A stretch of DNA of 64,000 nt from Chaunax sp. Z400 (lineage: Eukaryota; Chordata; Actinopteri; Lophiiformes; Chaunacidae), in the NCBI GenBank assembly GCA_037577475.1, contig CM075202.1:6367001-6431000 (forward strand), written 5' to 3'. Numbering within the stretch: position 1 is the first letter of the stretch; every line of letters begins with the position of its first letter. The translations under genes and the position numbers were made by a program. Shown here in pieces: positions 12,990 to 25,811 of this stretch. The notes beneath the pieces are model-generated. The model searched no databases. It was not told the origin of the DNA and worked only from the letters and a program-made list of their open reading frames with translations.

Positions 12990-13973
12990 ATGACAAAAAA
13001 TGTTAACTGTTTGGCAGGCGGTGTGGGCTCCTGTAACCCCAGCTGCTCCCTTTATCTCCCTCAGGGTGCTTAACAAGGCAACTCTCCTCTGGACAAAACT
13101 CTCCTTCTCTTCTCCCTCCTTCTTAACATTGCAGCTCCTCCTTCTTCCCCAGGCCCTGGCTTCTAAGAAATTCTCTTCAGATTTCCATGTCTCAGTCTTC
13201 TGCTCTTCCTCCTTTTTGTGTCCTTTTATCATTATCTCTTTCCAGCCTGATGCTATTGGCCTCCATCCCAGACTCCTCTGCATCCAACTTGGAGTGGGAT
13301 GCTCCTGCTCCTGTGGTGAGCCAGCCTTAGTCTTTGTCCTACATATCTCCAAAAGATTCAACTCTTCAATCTCATGGATTTGATTCTTTTTTTTTTTTTT
13401 ATTGAAAAAATCTTTTATCTTTTCTTCCCCTCCTCCCTGGTCTCATCAACTCCTTCTTCACATCCACAGCTTGTTGGATCATCGATGTCACCACATCCTG
13501 GCACGTCATTGTTGCACCATCAATGGTCAGAGTCATCCCAACTGCCTTTAAAGTGTTGTCAACACTAACAGATTGTTCTGCAGCAATCTGCAACTTTTGC
13601 TACATTGCTGCCTGCCAAGAGTGTCTCTCCTGCTCCCAGTCTGCCTCATTATGCGGTCTGCTGGTGTTCTGGTTTGCCAGCAGCGTTGGGATCTCAGCCT
13701 TAACTTCCCTCACTGTGGTCTGGAAGTGATCCAGAGACTGGGCAGCTGACTGAACCTTCTCCAGCTGCTGTCTGAGCTGCTTGAGATGATGGACACGGCA
13801 ATGGAGAGCCAGGCAAAGAGGTGAAGAGGGTGTGGCATCAGACCCTCGTCTTTCCTCTTCAATTCCTTGTTCTGAACTGCATAGATATACCTTTAAATCA
13901 ATTACCAGACTAACATCAGCCAATGTGAGGGTAGAGATGTCCACAGCCTCTCTAAGGATCCAATCAAGTTTTT
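12990..13973 (-). pseudogene. Large decayed exon block of the nesprin-like gene
   Basis: From an acceptor ending GATTACAG (just above 13973) the frame reads KLDWILREAVDISTLTLADV and runs as spectrin-like helix (VHHLKQLRQQLEKVQSAAQ) to a TAG at 13600-13602. It then continues in the same frame with QKLQIAAEQSVSVDNTLKAV. Beyond about 13430 an A-rich tract breaks the frame. Coding-like pieces continue down to about 12990 in shifting frames, such as KLDAEESGMEANSIRLERDN. The lower boundary is approximate. One large exon or two neighbouring exons would fit. Confidence 0.45.
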
Positions 13974-14037
13974 CTGTAATCAGAGATGAGAGACACCATC
14001 AGGTCTACCGTAACCCTGTAAGCTCGACTTCAGGGAT

Positions 14038-14223
14038 TTAGATCTTTCCCCAACCAGACACTACATTGTGTCGGGTCATCTTCGTTCTCTGAGAGATCCT
14101 GGTGAGAGGTCTTGTTGTGGGCTTTCCACGCTTTGTTCCTGTGGGAGACTGTTGCTCTGCTGTGTGTTGGCTGACATGCCAGTCGCTCTCAGCGGGGTGT
14201 TTCCCCTGAGCTGCCGTCTTCTG
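14038..14223 (-). pseudogene. Coding-like block, possible most upstream fossil exon
   Basis: After an acceptor-like TTCTTAACTCAG the frame is open for 61 codons, reading QKTAAQGKHPAESDWHVSQH and then a basic, S/T-rich stretch. It stops at TAA 14038-14040 with no obvious donor in that frame. It lies just upstream of the fossil block that ends at 13973. It could be a disordered linker exon of the same gene or chance. No CH-domain exons occur between here and atp5mj, so the N-terminal half of a full-length nesprin is absent locally. Confidence 0.3.
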
Positions 14224-14456
14224 CTGAGTTAAGAAATGTTCATGAGTGGAAGGTCGGGGCCGAAATATGCATGCCTGCCAAGATTTGCATGGACCTAGCG
14301 GGAGCGCGCACAGTCAAAGCGGAAGCAATGAAACTGTCCAGCCAAAATGGACATAAATAAACATGTACTGATAAACCCATTTGGTTCATCATTAATCTCT
14401 AGAAATAAAGTAACAGAGTAGCTGTTCTAGATGAGGTACGTGTCTGAAATCTTAAG

Positions 14457-14748
14457 TGATGAGAGAAAACAGCTCAAATATGAGCAGTTCATACAATTTC
14501 ATCCCATAATGTCTCAGCATAAACTAACAGGGTGGATGCATTTTATGGCAAAAGAGATGCTGAGTCTGCCAGATTTGGCATCCACCTTCTTTTTCAGCAA
14601 TGATAAGAGTTAGAAGTATGGAATTTGATACGATGAGAGAAAAGAGCTCAACATATGAGCTGGTCACAGTGTTTTTATTGCTGAAAAGAAGTTTGATGTC
14701 AAATCTGGCAGACTCAACATCACTCCTGCCGAATATTGCATCCACCCT
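14457..14748. repeat. Composite inverted and direct repeat (MITE-like hairpin)
   Basis: The arms at 14529-14576 and 14701-14748 are inverted copies (40 of 48 positions match) around a 124-bp loop. A direct repeat, GATGAGAGAAAA.AGCTCAA.., also occurs at 14457 and again at 14632 inside the loop. No transposase frame is present. A non-autonomous DNA element or a diverged local duplication would fit. Confidence 0.5.
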
Positions 14749-15553
14749 GTGAGTTTCTTTTCAGACACTTTAGGATGAAAAATTGATGAATTTGACATTC
14801 ATCACTCTTCTAACTAGTCCAACAAAATGAAACCCAGAAACTCTTCCTGATCAGTTGTTGGCACTGACCGATGCAGATATAATCCAAAAGGTTTTCAGAC
14901 AGCTGCCCAATTCATCCAGTATGACACAGCCTTAATTTGAATGTATTTCTAGGGACCAATCATTCATATAAAGAATCTTGAGAATGACCAAAATGAATTT
15001 CATATTCATGATTCTTCTTCATTTTATTATTATTATTATTTTGGACAAAACTGTTTATAACTGTGACAGAATTATGACAAAAATCATGTTTCTATAGCCA
15101 GGTGGAAACTCAAGTTTTGGTGATGTAATAATAATAATGATAATAATACATTCTACATTCTAATACACTCAAGGACATCTTACAAAACATAGAATTAAAA
15201 AGAATTTCAGTACAAAAAATAAATAACAATGTAGGCCTATCGGGAAAAGTAGTAGTGGGATGTCTGTGGGCCATATGATATCAGATCAAATGTCATTTTG
15301 AGATTTAATTAAGCTTTAACTCAAATCGATGTGATTAAACAATATGATTATACTGTATTGAATAGATATAGGAATCAATGACGGTGTACAGCACTGTGTA
15401 ATCTCCAAATAAAAAACCAAACTGTGTGGGACGTACTGTAAAAGTATCAGAGATCTCCTCAGGGTGGAGCCAAGAGGCAGCTACACAGACATCACACTAG
15501 ATGATCGTATACTACCATATGGTGGCGCCACATACCAAAACGTTAATGCAGTA

Positions 15554-17431
15554 CCACATATTTGAAAGTAGAAGAAGACTCGCCCACGACTTTGACGTTT
15601 AGCTGCAGCAGCTGTGTTGACCTTCCATAAGTACTAGTGTGACAAATTGAAAGGTAAATTAACAGCTTGCATTGATATAGTGAAATCGCCTTAATTCTGA
15701 CAGGAAATATGTGGTTGCTTGCGACAGCAATTTAGAGAAAAGCTAACATCTCTACTTACCATAGTGGTGTTTGCTACTTGCAGATGTAGCTGCTCAGCTA
15801 AGTTGGCTAGCTTCTTTCTATGAAGGCTAGTTAGCGTTCCTCAGCAGATGAGGCTGAGGCTGATTCGCCGGTCGTTAGCCTTCCATTGATTGAATTAGTG
15901 AGCTCGTTAAGTTAAATTGACACATGAGATGTATCGGATATTCGTCTGCTTATAGATATTCCCCTCCGTTTAACTGGCTTATGTGCATTCAATGCTAACG
16001 CCGACTTTAGAGTCGAGGCTGTAATGTTAGCAGTAACATTAGCTTTAGCCAGCTACGTCATGTAAACTTAAGTCAATAAACATGCAAATGATAAATTATT
16101 TCGCTTACCCCATTAAGAGAAAAGATAAGTATGATTGTGGGGTTTTTTACCTTTTATTTTGATCATTTTTTTCCGCGGTGGCCAAAGTCATTAGCTAGGC
16201 CTTGCACAGCTGAGGGTCACTCACCGTCCAGCAATCAAATGAACTGTATACTCTGTAAGAACAGTCAACATTAATGAATTAATAGGATTATGCTTAAAGT
16301 ATGACAATACAGCTCTTGTGACTAATTACATTTTCAGACCTGGTTCTGCCAGGTAGATTTGATGTGGTCCTCCTCCATTTAGACAACACATGGCACTGAG
16401 CACTGTACATAACATGAGCACTGTTTTTAGATTCACCTGTTGCTGTGTCCCGCAGATGGCTGGACGCGTGTTTGCAAATTGGTGGGCCAAGATGGGCCCT
16501 TATTACACTAAGACATACCAGGAGATGTGGGTTGGTATTTGCATCATGACGTACGCATACTACAAAATCTCCTATGGGGGTGAGTTTAATACTTCATGTT
16601 TTGTACTGCATGGTCAAAATGCAACTGTAACCCATTATGCACTGTATGTTGACCAATGTAGTTGTAATAATAATGTATTAAAAGAAGACGTTGTGAACAG
16701 ACAAACAAATATGACTCTTGTAGTGCTAACTACAGGTGAATTTAAACATCAGTAATGACTTACATGTAGTAACTCAGTGGTATGGGTTAATGTGACTGAC
16801 ATAGCATCTGTTTCTCTATATTCCAGACAAGAAGGCTGTGAAGGACAGTAAGTAACCTAACATTTTATCAATCCATACTATATAACAGGAATTAGGCTTG
16901 GGCACTTTTGGTTGTGTAAGAAATAGGGTTTATTTCATATATTTGTGTCATTAATGGGTAAGTGTGTAGGCTTTAGACGCAGTGATGTAATATAATATAA
17001 TATTCATAATTAAGTTGTCACAAGTTTATAATGACCTGAAACTAAGAATTAAGTTTTCGTTGCTTCAGAATGAGTCTTCTATATCTACAGAGGGAGCAGG
17101 ACTACCATGTAGTCCACCATGTTGCATCACCATATTTGTACGTCAGCACAGAAAAGGCCAAACAAACTGACTTTAGAGAGGGCCTTTTGCATTTTTAGTG
17201 GCAACTGTAGGGAAAGGCAACAAGAGGGGTGTTCAGATGGTTGCTAGCAGCCACTAAATCCTACAATGACCTTTTTAAATGTTTTTCTTTTTTGTTATCT
17301 TTTTGCAGAGTCTGCCCATTGAGTTTTCCACCACGCCGACCACCTTTCCACCTGCTGTGAAATAATGCTCCAGTCGTTAGTCCAGAAGTCCAACTTGATC
17401 TTATATTTTTTGTTAATATGGAACAAATAAA
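15554..17431 (+). CDS. atp5mj: ATP synthase membrane subunit j / 6.8-kDa proteolipid (ATP5MJ, formerly C14orf2/MP68)
   Basis: Coding exons are 16456-16579, 16827-16847 and 17309-17322, giving 52 aa. The human protein is 58 aa. The start codon opens the first coding exon right after a CCCGCAG acceptor. A non-coding first exon ends at 15653 (AAG|gtaaat). The protein begins MAGRVFANWW and has the family core PYYTKTYQEMWVGICIM. It has one membrane segment (about residues 20-36) and a short basic tail ending KSAH. In the family it is an accessory subunit of mitochondrial F1Fo ATP synthase in the inner membrane. An AATAAA signal is at 17426-17431. It is divergent to the nesprin-like gene and tandem with garem2. 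The feature start is the approximate 5' edge of the leader exon. Confidence 0.85.
17426..17431 (+). terminator. atp5mj polyadenylation signal AATAAA
   Basis: AATAAA lies about 100 bases after the stop codon at 17320-17322, followed by a T/GT-rich stretch. This is a normal 3'-end arrangement. Confidence 0.7.
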
Positions 17432-17519
17432 GTTGCTATCCAACACTTCTTCTATCATTTCATTGTTGGTTCTTACTTTTGTGTCGTTTTGGCTATCAAG
17501 TAACGCCACATAAGTTTTT

Positions 17520-18960
17520 TTTTATGCAGGGTAACTGTAGACAGAGAAAGCTATTGACAAAATAATGTAATAAAAAAGGGGTATGAGGATTAACATTTGG
17601 CCCTTTTGCAAATTAGAGTAAACAGATAGTGTCAATATACTGTATTTGTTCTAAGAATATTGCATTTATTTACATATTACATAGTCAATACATCTTTTTC
17701 TTCTACATCCTGGTGGATAGACAAGCTTTACACTCAACACTTGTGTGGCTCAATAGTACAGCCATTGTTTAAGATATAAGTCAATATTTATAAATTCATT
17801 ATGAAATCAGTTGTTAAAGTACTTCGGTTGGTTCAGTCAAGATTATGAACTCCTTCACACATTTATTCTTTTATTTCTGTGTTTGCCATATCTGGTTGTG
17901 GGAGAATTAGTGAGCTATTAATAGCCAATGAATCACAGTTAGGGTTTACATTTTAACTAATTGAACCGACAGAATAAACGAGAGCACTGCCGTATTTGGC
18001 CATTCTGGGAAGCCGGACATGACAAATTTAACCAAACATCTGTGATGGGATGAATCCATTTGATAACAATGATGACCTGCATTCGTACATTCAACCCTAT
18101 TGGTTTTACATATGTTTTGAATAGTGCACTCCAGTTTGCAATTGTATATTTAACGTAAGTTTTACTTCATTCCTATGAACGTCTCACTCTGGGTTGTGGC
18201 ACAAAGGGCGATATCATCACAACTGGTTTGTTGGTAAAAAAAAAAATTTAAAAAAGTTGATTGCAGATGAATCAGCTCTGTTTACAGTTTGGCTCGTTGA
18301 ACTGAGTGAGTTGACCTGAGGCCATACGTTTAATGTGAGGAGGTGGATATACTTTACATGATGCACCAACTTTGTTTTATATTCAGATGTGTGTGTGTTT
18401 GGTGTTACTGGTAATAATTTAAATAAATGTTTGATCGATGGACTTCTTTACCTGGGGCCCCCAGTCTACGATTACCAGTGGATCACATTTGAGCTCAATA
18501 CTGGTTTTGTGCATGTAACCTTAATCAGCAAAACAATAACTGTGAAATGAATGTGTTGCAGTAATTAAGTACTTAATTTCAAATGTAGTGAATTTGAGGT
18601 ATAAAGCAGCATAATATAAAAACACTAAAGAACAAGTGCACTGATGTAAATGAGATAATTTTTGTAAATGTAGCATTCTTGCTGCATTCCATTCTGAAAA
18701 TGCCACGCTAAAATTCACATGACTTGGATTCCATCTGTTGGGCTCATTAAAATAATCTTTAAATGATCGCACAGCAGGCCAGAAAAGTTTGCAAAATCTT
18801 AAATAAATAATGGGGTAATCATGAGGCACGAGGCAGGTTATTCAAATACTAAGATTGGAGGGGTAGTACTTGGAGGCTTCTTGACATCTGTGTTCGATAT
18901 TTGTTTGATACTTGACCTCCATGTTAATAATAAACCCCAGAAAATAAAAGTTTGACAGAC
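17520..18960. other. Intergenic, atp5mj to garem2, nothing recognised
   Basis: AT-rich single-copy-looking DNA. No exon-like block or long repeat was found. The last part, from about 18960, becomes GC-richer as the garem2 leader approaches. Confidence 0.5.
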
Positions 18961-19095
18961 TTTGTGTAGCCTTTGTGTGTGGGCGGTGGACTAACACCGA
19001 ATGACAGAGAGGGGGGAAAGAAACACGGCTCGCGCTCCCTCCCACCACTCGTGCGCACCGACTGTGACTGCGTTCCGTCTCTCCTAGATTCAAAC

Positions 19096-19224
19096 ATGGC
19101 GAAACTCTTTGACATTAAACCACCACCATCACCCTCGTCCTCCTCCGCTTCATCGTCCTCATCACCACTAACACCGCCATCACTATCTCCGCCATCATCA
19201 TCCCCATTATCTCAGGTATCGTGA
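19096..19224 (+). CDS. Upstream ORF in the garem2 leader, 42 codons
   Basis: ATG in good context (AAACATGG) opens a frame that begins MAKLFDIKPPP and is then almost wholly Ser and Pro. It ends in TGA 12 bases before the garem2 ATG at 19237. The codons are mostly TCN and CCN, from a CCATCATCA/TCCTCC-like simple tract, so the peptide may be a by-product. Its length and short spacing to the main start suit a translation-repressing upstream ORF. Whether transcription starts above 19096 is not shown. Confidence 0.45.
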   Translation: MAKLFDIKPPPSPSSSSASSSSSPLTPPSLSPPSSSPLSQVS

Positions 19225-19236
19225 TGATCCGGGAGG

Positions 19237-21896
19237 ATGGAGAAGTTGTCCGTGAGCCTGTCGGAGATCACTTGGAGCCCTTTGGCGTTGCCTTTGGACG
19301 CGGTGGTCAGCAAGTTCCGTCTGCCTACTCTGGTCCGCCTGGCACACGGTAAGAGACAACTTTCGCCAGGTGTATCGACTCCCAGCACGACCGTCAAAAC
19401 TTGTTGCTCTGTTGTAGCTACTGTAATGTTCGTCCGTAGTTTCTCTGGAGTTAAGACAGCCTAACAATGACAGTAATAATGATATTGAACGATAATTATA
19501 GGTTTCCAAACAGAAAAAGAACAAACACTTAATCATTAAACGACTAAAGTTTGTTTTTTTGGGGGTGTTTGTGAGTATAACGACGCCGTGGGGGCCATAA
19601 GGAGTATAGCAATTTACTAAGAATCAGTGGAGTATTTCTGTCAAGGCTGTCAAGAAAAAGCAGGTTTTCCGGTCGAAAATTTCAAAATAAATCATCGAGC
19701 TATGAAATGTAAAACTTTGGAAATTATTATTTTAAAAAAATAATGAAATAAAGTAGAATGACACTCATTAGAGCGCATACCTCCGCCAAAGCCAAAGAGT
19801 ATCCTTTAATTCAGTCAAGCCTTATTCAAGATGAAACTCATTGATCAAACTAATTTTTTCCATGAAAATCCATGCATTATTCCCAGAGAAGTTATTTAAA
19901 AATGGCAATAAAAAGTCCTATCTTGTAATGTTAAATTAGGAGGAAAAAAAAAATCCTGAATCCGAGCCTTTTTCTTAATGCACCAATATTTAATGGGTCT
20001 CTTCTGGCCCAAAACCCATCCTCCCATCAGGTCCCATCCTCCTTTCACTGCTGAAAATATCACCTCTTTGGTAGAGTTAATAATTTTAATCAGTTGCTTA
20101 TTAATGATGAAACAGCATCTATTAGCAGAGTAGAATTGAAAGTACTGTGCTATACTTAATTATCTAATTAACCTAAATGATTAATTAATCCCTTCTTGTC
20201 TCCAGATGAATGCCTTTAACGTTTGCTTTCAACTGAAATATCTTTATCTCTATGTTAGTCAAATTGGAGTTTCTTCCAAAATGAGCTTTGCCGTTTAAAT
20301 ATAAAAAAAAGACCAACTTGCTTTATTGGATTAGATCATTTGTTTTGTTCAACAGTACAAAAGTTCATACATTCATGATGTAATTTGACTAAGTATTACA
20401 GAAGACACTAAAGTTTGTGTGTGTGTATGTGTGTGGTGGTTGGAGGGGGTTATAAATAATATATTGACTATGGCCAAGCTACTGAGCCACATATGGTGCT
20501 CTTATTTTGAAGTGTACATCACCTTATATCCGTTGTTTTTGGTTTAAATGAGGCCATCTTGATGCAGCAGCATTTATTCTCACACTTATCTAGTTCATAC
20601 CAGCACACTGACCTATAAGGGAGTCATTGTGTAACATTTGCGTTAGTTTTCTTTTTAATAGTGTAATGTTTTGCCACCATCAACATGATTATCTGATTCA
20701 CCAGATTTGGTGTCTGTACTCTGGGAACGGTCAATGGGTGTCATGCCAAAGTTGTTCCAGTGCAGCGAGGCCCAGAAAGCCACAAAGTGTCTGTTGTGCT
20801 GCTGAAGTACTGCTCAATTCTTTTCATATGTAAATGCTGTAATCTGTCGGTGAATGTGGTGAATACCAACAAGCATCGACGAGGAGGAAAACCTCCAATT
20901 TTACTTGGTGGTTTAAGGCTCGCATCTGACATGTGACATGGTCCCCGAAAATTACGCACCTTACCTGCAACTGAGCGCGTCTGCACTGTATGAAGAGTCA
21001 GCAGCCGTAGGTGTTCATTAACCGGACTGGAGTTACCTCGCACCACTGTTTGTTTGCACAGTCAGCCAACCCAGGTGGTGCTTAGTTATATACAACAGGG
21101 AATGATTTCAGAATTTATTTTTCCCTTTCATTTCATATTAACAACAAACAACAACAGTCTCATCTGTATGGAGAGAATGATGATTATTGTTTACATTATA
21201 CTTACATTATATTATACAATCCATCCACCAACATGAGGGATTAAAAGTTTAGGTAGTAACAGCTGTCCATCGGGAACAAGAACACAAACATGTGCATCCA
21301 CGTGATCTGTGTGTGAGTCTGTGAGAGTGAGGGCTCTGTGTGTGGTGGGATTGAATTGTGCCACTGCGCTATCGGCAGAAATCAATGCCGTTGTGCGACA
21401 TGATGGCTCTAGTGAAAGCCGGAGAGCTCTGTGTCTGTGTGTGCATGTATGAGGGCTGTGTAATAGTGGGTTGCCAGTTGGATAGCAGGGTCCTGATGAG
21501 TAGGTTAGGGGTGGTGAACCGTCACTGATGGGGGTAATTATGGACACAGAATCCTGAGAGCATGTTTGTGTGTGTCTGAGTGTGCGTGTGGCCCTCTTGA
21601 GCTTCTTAGTGTGACCTTAGAAATAAAAATAAAGTAGAAATGATTGCTGTTATATATATATAGTTTTTAACAGTATCTGTGTATTCCTAATCAATTTCTG
21701 TGTGTTATTTGTGTGTGATGCATATCCAGGTGAATGTGTGGAGGGTCTGTCGGAAGAGGATGTGGTGCTGTTACACTCCTGTCGCCAGTGGACCACAGTG
21801 ACCGCACACAGCTTAGAGGAGGGACACTATGTCATTGGCCCCAAGATAGACATCCCTCTGCAATACCAGGGTGAGTGTACACACATGCACACACAT

Positions 21897-21971
<75 letters not shown>

Positions 21972-22212
21972 TGTATTTCCATTACTTTGAAGGATAGTAC
22001 ATTGACTACATTAATTTCATTGAGACTTATTCTAACTATAACCCTAATAGCCCCATTTCCACTACGCAGTAGAAATGACTCCTTGCCTAACCCAAAACTG
22101 TAACCTTAAAACAAATCTTCACCCGACAATATGCATTTGTTCCCAAAAGGAATGTGAGTCCCCGTAATGTGACAGTGTAAACAGATCTATGTCCTCACAG
22201 AGTAATACAAGT

Positions 22213-22251
<39 letters not shown>

Positions 22252-25200
22252 CTACGTTCATACTAGGCTTAGGTGACTAATTTCCAATTTTTTTGCCTTA
22301 ATATGACACAAATCAGATTTTTCATGGCTGTGTGAACACAAAAATCAGATTTGAGCCGCTTTCATATTTGGTCCTGGATCGGATAGATGTCTGGTTTGTG
22401 GCCATGCGACGTAAATGCAAACAGTCAGATCGTACGTCATGTGCCTTTTTGCATACACGCATGCACTGAGCGCTCTCGTCAACAGCCAGCACCGGCATCA
22501 CGGCAACACAAAACGACCAGAGAGGAGAGATTGCAGATTGTGAACTGCTGAGGAAGCGTTTGCCATCCTCCAGACCAAAATGTCACTCATACGTTCACTA
22601 CTAGTGCATCCATTTTCAGTTTTAATGCCATATATAAATGTTTTTTCTAATTTAACTTTTCTTGTCAAAAGGTTCCACAGAAATCTAAAATGAAATATGT
22701 ATATTTTAAGTAAACAACCCCCCCAGTTTACTTTTTTGAGTGCAGGCAAACAAACATGCCTGATACGTTGAAAATTCCCTCAAAACCTTCAATGCCATTA
22801 AATACGTTTGGTCATCATGCACACAACATAAATTGCAGCTGAAATACACTACGTTAAACAGTTTATGCCCATGATAAACACACCAATATGAATCTGTCTC
22901 TGTCCAGCTGAGATAAAACAGGAGCACATATTTACAATAGAAGTGGAACAGTCTCCTCCTCTTTGGTATCTGGTGACTTACCATGAGCTCGAAAGGCAAC
23001 GTTCAAAAGAAGACCTTTCCAAGTCTGACATAACACAAAACCAAAATATAAGCTCCTAGTATCACACAGGATTTATTTAGGGAGAAGGTGAATGAGATGT
23101 ACACAATCATGTCAGTCAAAATCTGATTTCAACTGTAATTTGAGCGGTGAAATTATACATTTGCATTGCATGCTGCAGGGTCGTGGGTTCAAACGCCACA
23201 AGGGTTGACTGAAACCTTTCATGCTCGAGTTTGCATGTTCTCTTCATGTTTGTGTGACCTTCCTCTTGTCGCTTCCTCCCAAAAGACACGAATGTCAGCC
23301 AATTGGAATACTCCTGTCATTTATCTTAATTATAATACAGTGCATACAAAAATTGTGAAATCATGAAAATCAAATATCACAGTAAAACTTGAATTCAATA
23401 ATTGTTATGCAACCTGCACTGTATGTGGTCACATTTAACCATATTGAATAATGGGACATCCTAATAGACAAATACACTCACTACAGCCCACCTTTACACA
23501 ATCAACCAGCTACTGTAACTGTGACCTTCCCTGACTCCTCTTGTTCATTGACCTGACGTCTTCCTGCTGAATGAGTCTAGTCATTATGACCTCACTGGAG
23601 CTCATCCCATTGTTCCGACTGTCCGATCAGTCACATTATTCGCCGTGTAACTAGATCCTAATGCCTCCTCTTCATTGTTTCCTTCACTGATGGACTGCTG
23701 ATGTCACCTCACACTACCGCCGCCTCTCAGCCTCCTTTTGGAAGAATGAAAAGACACTTGTGTGGGAGGGGGTGTGCTGAGATCATTGCCATGTTAGACA
23801 TTTCAGCATTTCACATCGGAAACATGTGGCCACCAAAGACGGCCAATAATAGCAAGGTAAAGTTCAATTACTTAGACAGTTGTTAGAGCAAACAATAAAT
23901 AACAAATATAAATGTAACAGAGCTCTATTAAGTAAATAAGAGCTGTCTTGGTTTCGTAATTTTGTAGAAGGATTCTAATTATGTTAAGTTCAGTCTTAGT
24001 GTAACATTAGATTTAGTAACAGCACTTAAACACATCATGAAACAATATCATTTTGACAGATGTTTTTTTTTTTCATTTTATAAGGCTGCCATTCCAAGCT
24101 GTTGTTTAAACGGCAAACGTTTCACACTGGTTTTGAAAAATTAAGGTTGACAATGCTACGCTGTGCAGCAAAAATAGGAGATAATAACACAAGTTAACGG
24201 CTAAATGAAGTTATTTATTTGCAGAAAAAAATATCAATCAACCAATATAACAAAACATGCTGTAAATCTAATGAAAAGGGACCAATCACCGCACACTCTC
24301 ATCACTCGAGGCTCTTCTGCTGGGACAAGTCTCTTGAAACAGTTTACCAAGAACTACGATCTTTACTTGTTCTGGCATTGCAGTTCGATAAAAAGGTGTT
24401 TTCTCAGAACTACCATAGGTTCCTCCAGCCTGAAAACACCCATAAGACCGTACAAGTATTTCTCAAAGGGATATTCCAACAATTAAGTATAGCACTTGCA
24501 TAAAGAAAAACACATTACAAGAGACAGCTTAAAAAAGAATAGCCAAAATAGAAGCAGCAGAATCCTTGACTATAATTATAGTCTTTTGTAGATGTAAAAC
24601 TTCAGCAAACACTGTATCCTTCATTTCGCATGATGCAACCTAATAATGTCTTTTATTAGCACAAGGATTTTTTGTCAGTTCTTGACAGCTCTCTCCAGTG
24701 CCACAAAGGAAGCTAAATATTTGTTTTACACAGGCTGAATTGGGCTCACTGTTATGAGTAAACTGCAGTTTATGTGCTAAATTGGTGGAGTGCTCCTTGA
24801 AGGCCGTTTTCCACCAAAATATCCAGGGAACTAATAAAAAGTTCAGTAGTTTATTTGAATTAAGAAGGATAAGTAAGTAAGTCCGTAATAAGTAAGATAA
24901 TATAAAGTTACAATCAAGTCACAGTAATATTAATATAAAGACAACTTTTGACATTCAATCAAAATTGTTAAACTCTAAATCCCTCCTCTTACAGTAAATC
25001 TAGGAAGCCTCTGAACAGACTGATGTTGGTTTCAACCCAGAATGTCTCCCCGCCATCTAATTATATGGCTGAATTCCTGCCAGAGTGGTTGTCGCTTGAT
25101 ATTTAGTTTTAGTGATTAATTTTCTGAGCCATCAACAATCTAGCCGTCAGATGATCAGATGATGTCTGGCTTGTTAGGAATTTGGTTGGCTGTCTTGCAG

Positions 25201-25754
25201 ATTGAGCAGTTTCAGAGTCCAGTTTCCCATATGGGGAAGCTACTCTCCTTTCATAGAATAGTAAGAAATAGACTTGCACAAAGTAAATCAGTCAGTTGAT
25301 CCATACAGTGTGAGGACTTTTTAAGGGAGACGTACCTGTGAAGTAGGAGTTTAACAGGTCTCAGTGACAGCCTTGTGAGGGCCACCATAATGTGCTTTCA
25401 GATTGGGATTGTCTCTTTTAGTAGAATCATGCAGTATGCAGTCGTTGCACAGTGCATGTCCGTTGCTGGACCTTGCAGCATTACGTCAACCCGACATCCT
25501 TTTCAGTTTTAATCATGCATTCCACTTAGAAAAAGGCAGCCTACGAGGCCAATTAAAATAATGCGTACTTTGGAACTACTTGTGTGTCTCTTTAAATATG
25601 ACAGGTGCGTTGTTGGTGAATCGGATGAGGTAATGTCTGTGTGTGATGACTTCATACAGGAAGTCTAAATAAGCTTACGAGGAGAGCAATATAGGTTCCC
25701 CCCTGGGGATGGACAACAGGATGCTCCCTCCTTCCCCCCCCCCCCCCCCCTCTC

Positions 25755-25811
<57 letters not shown>

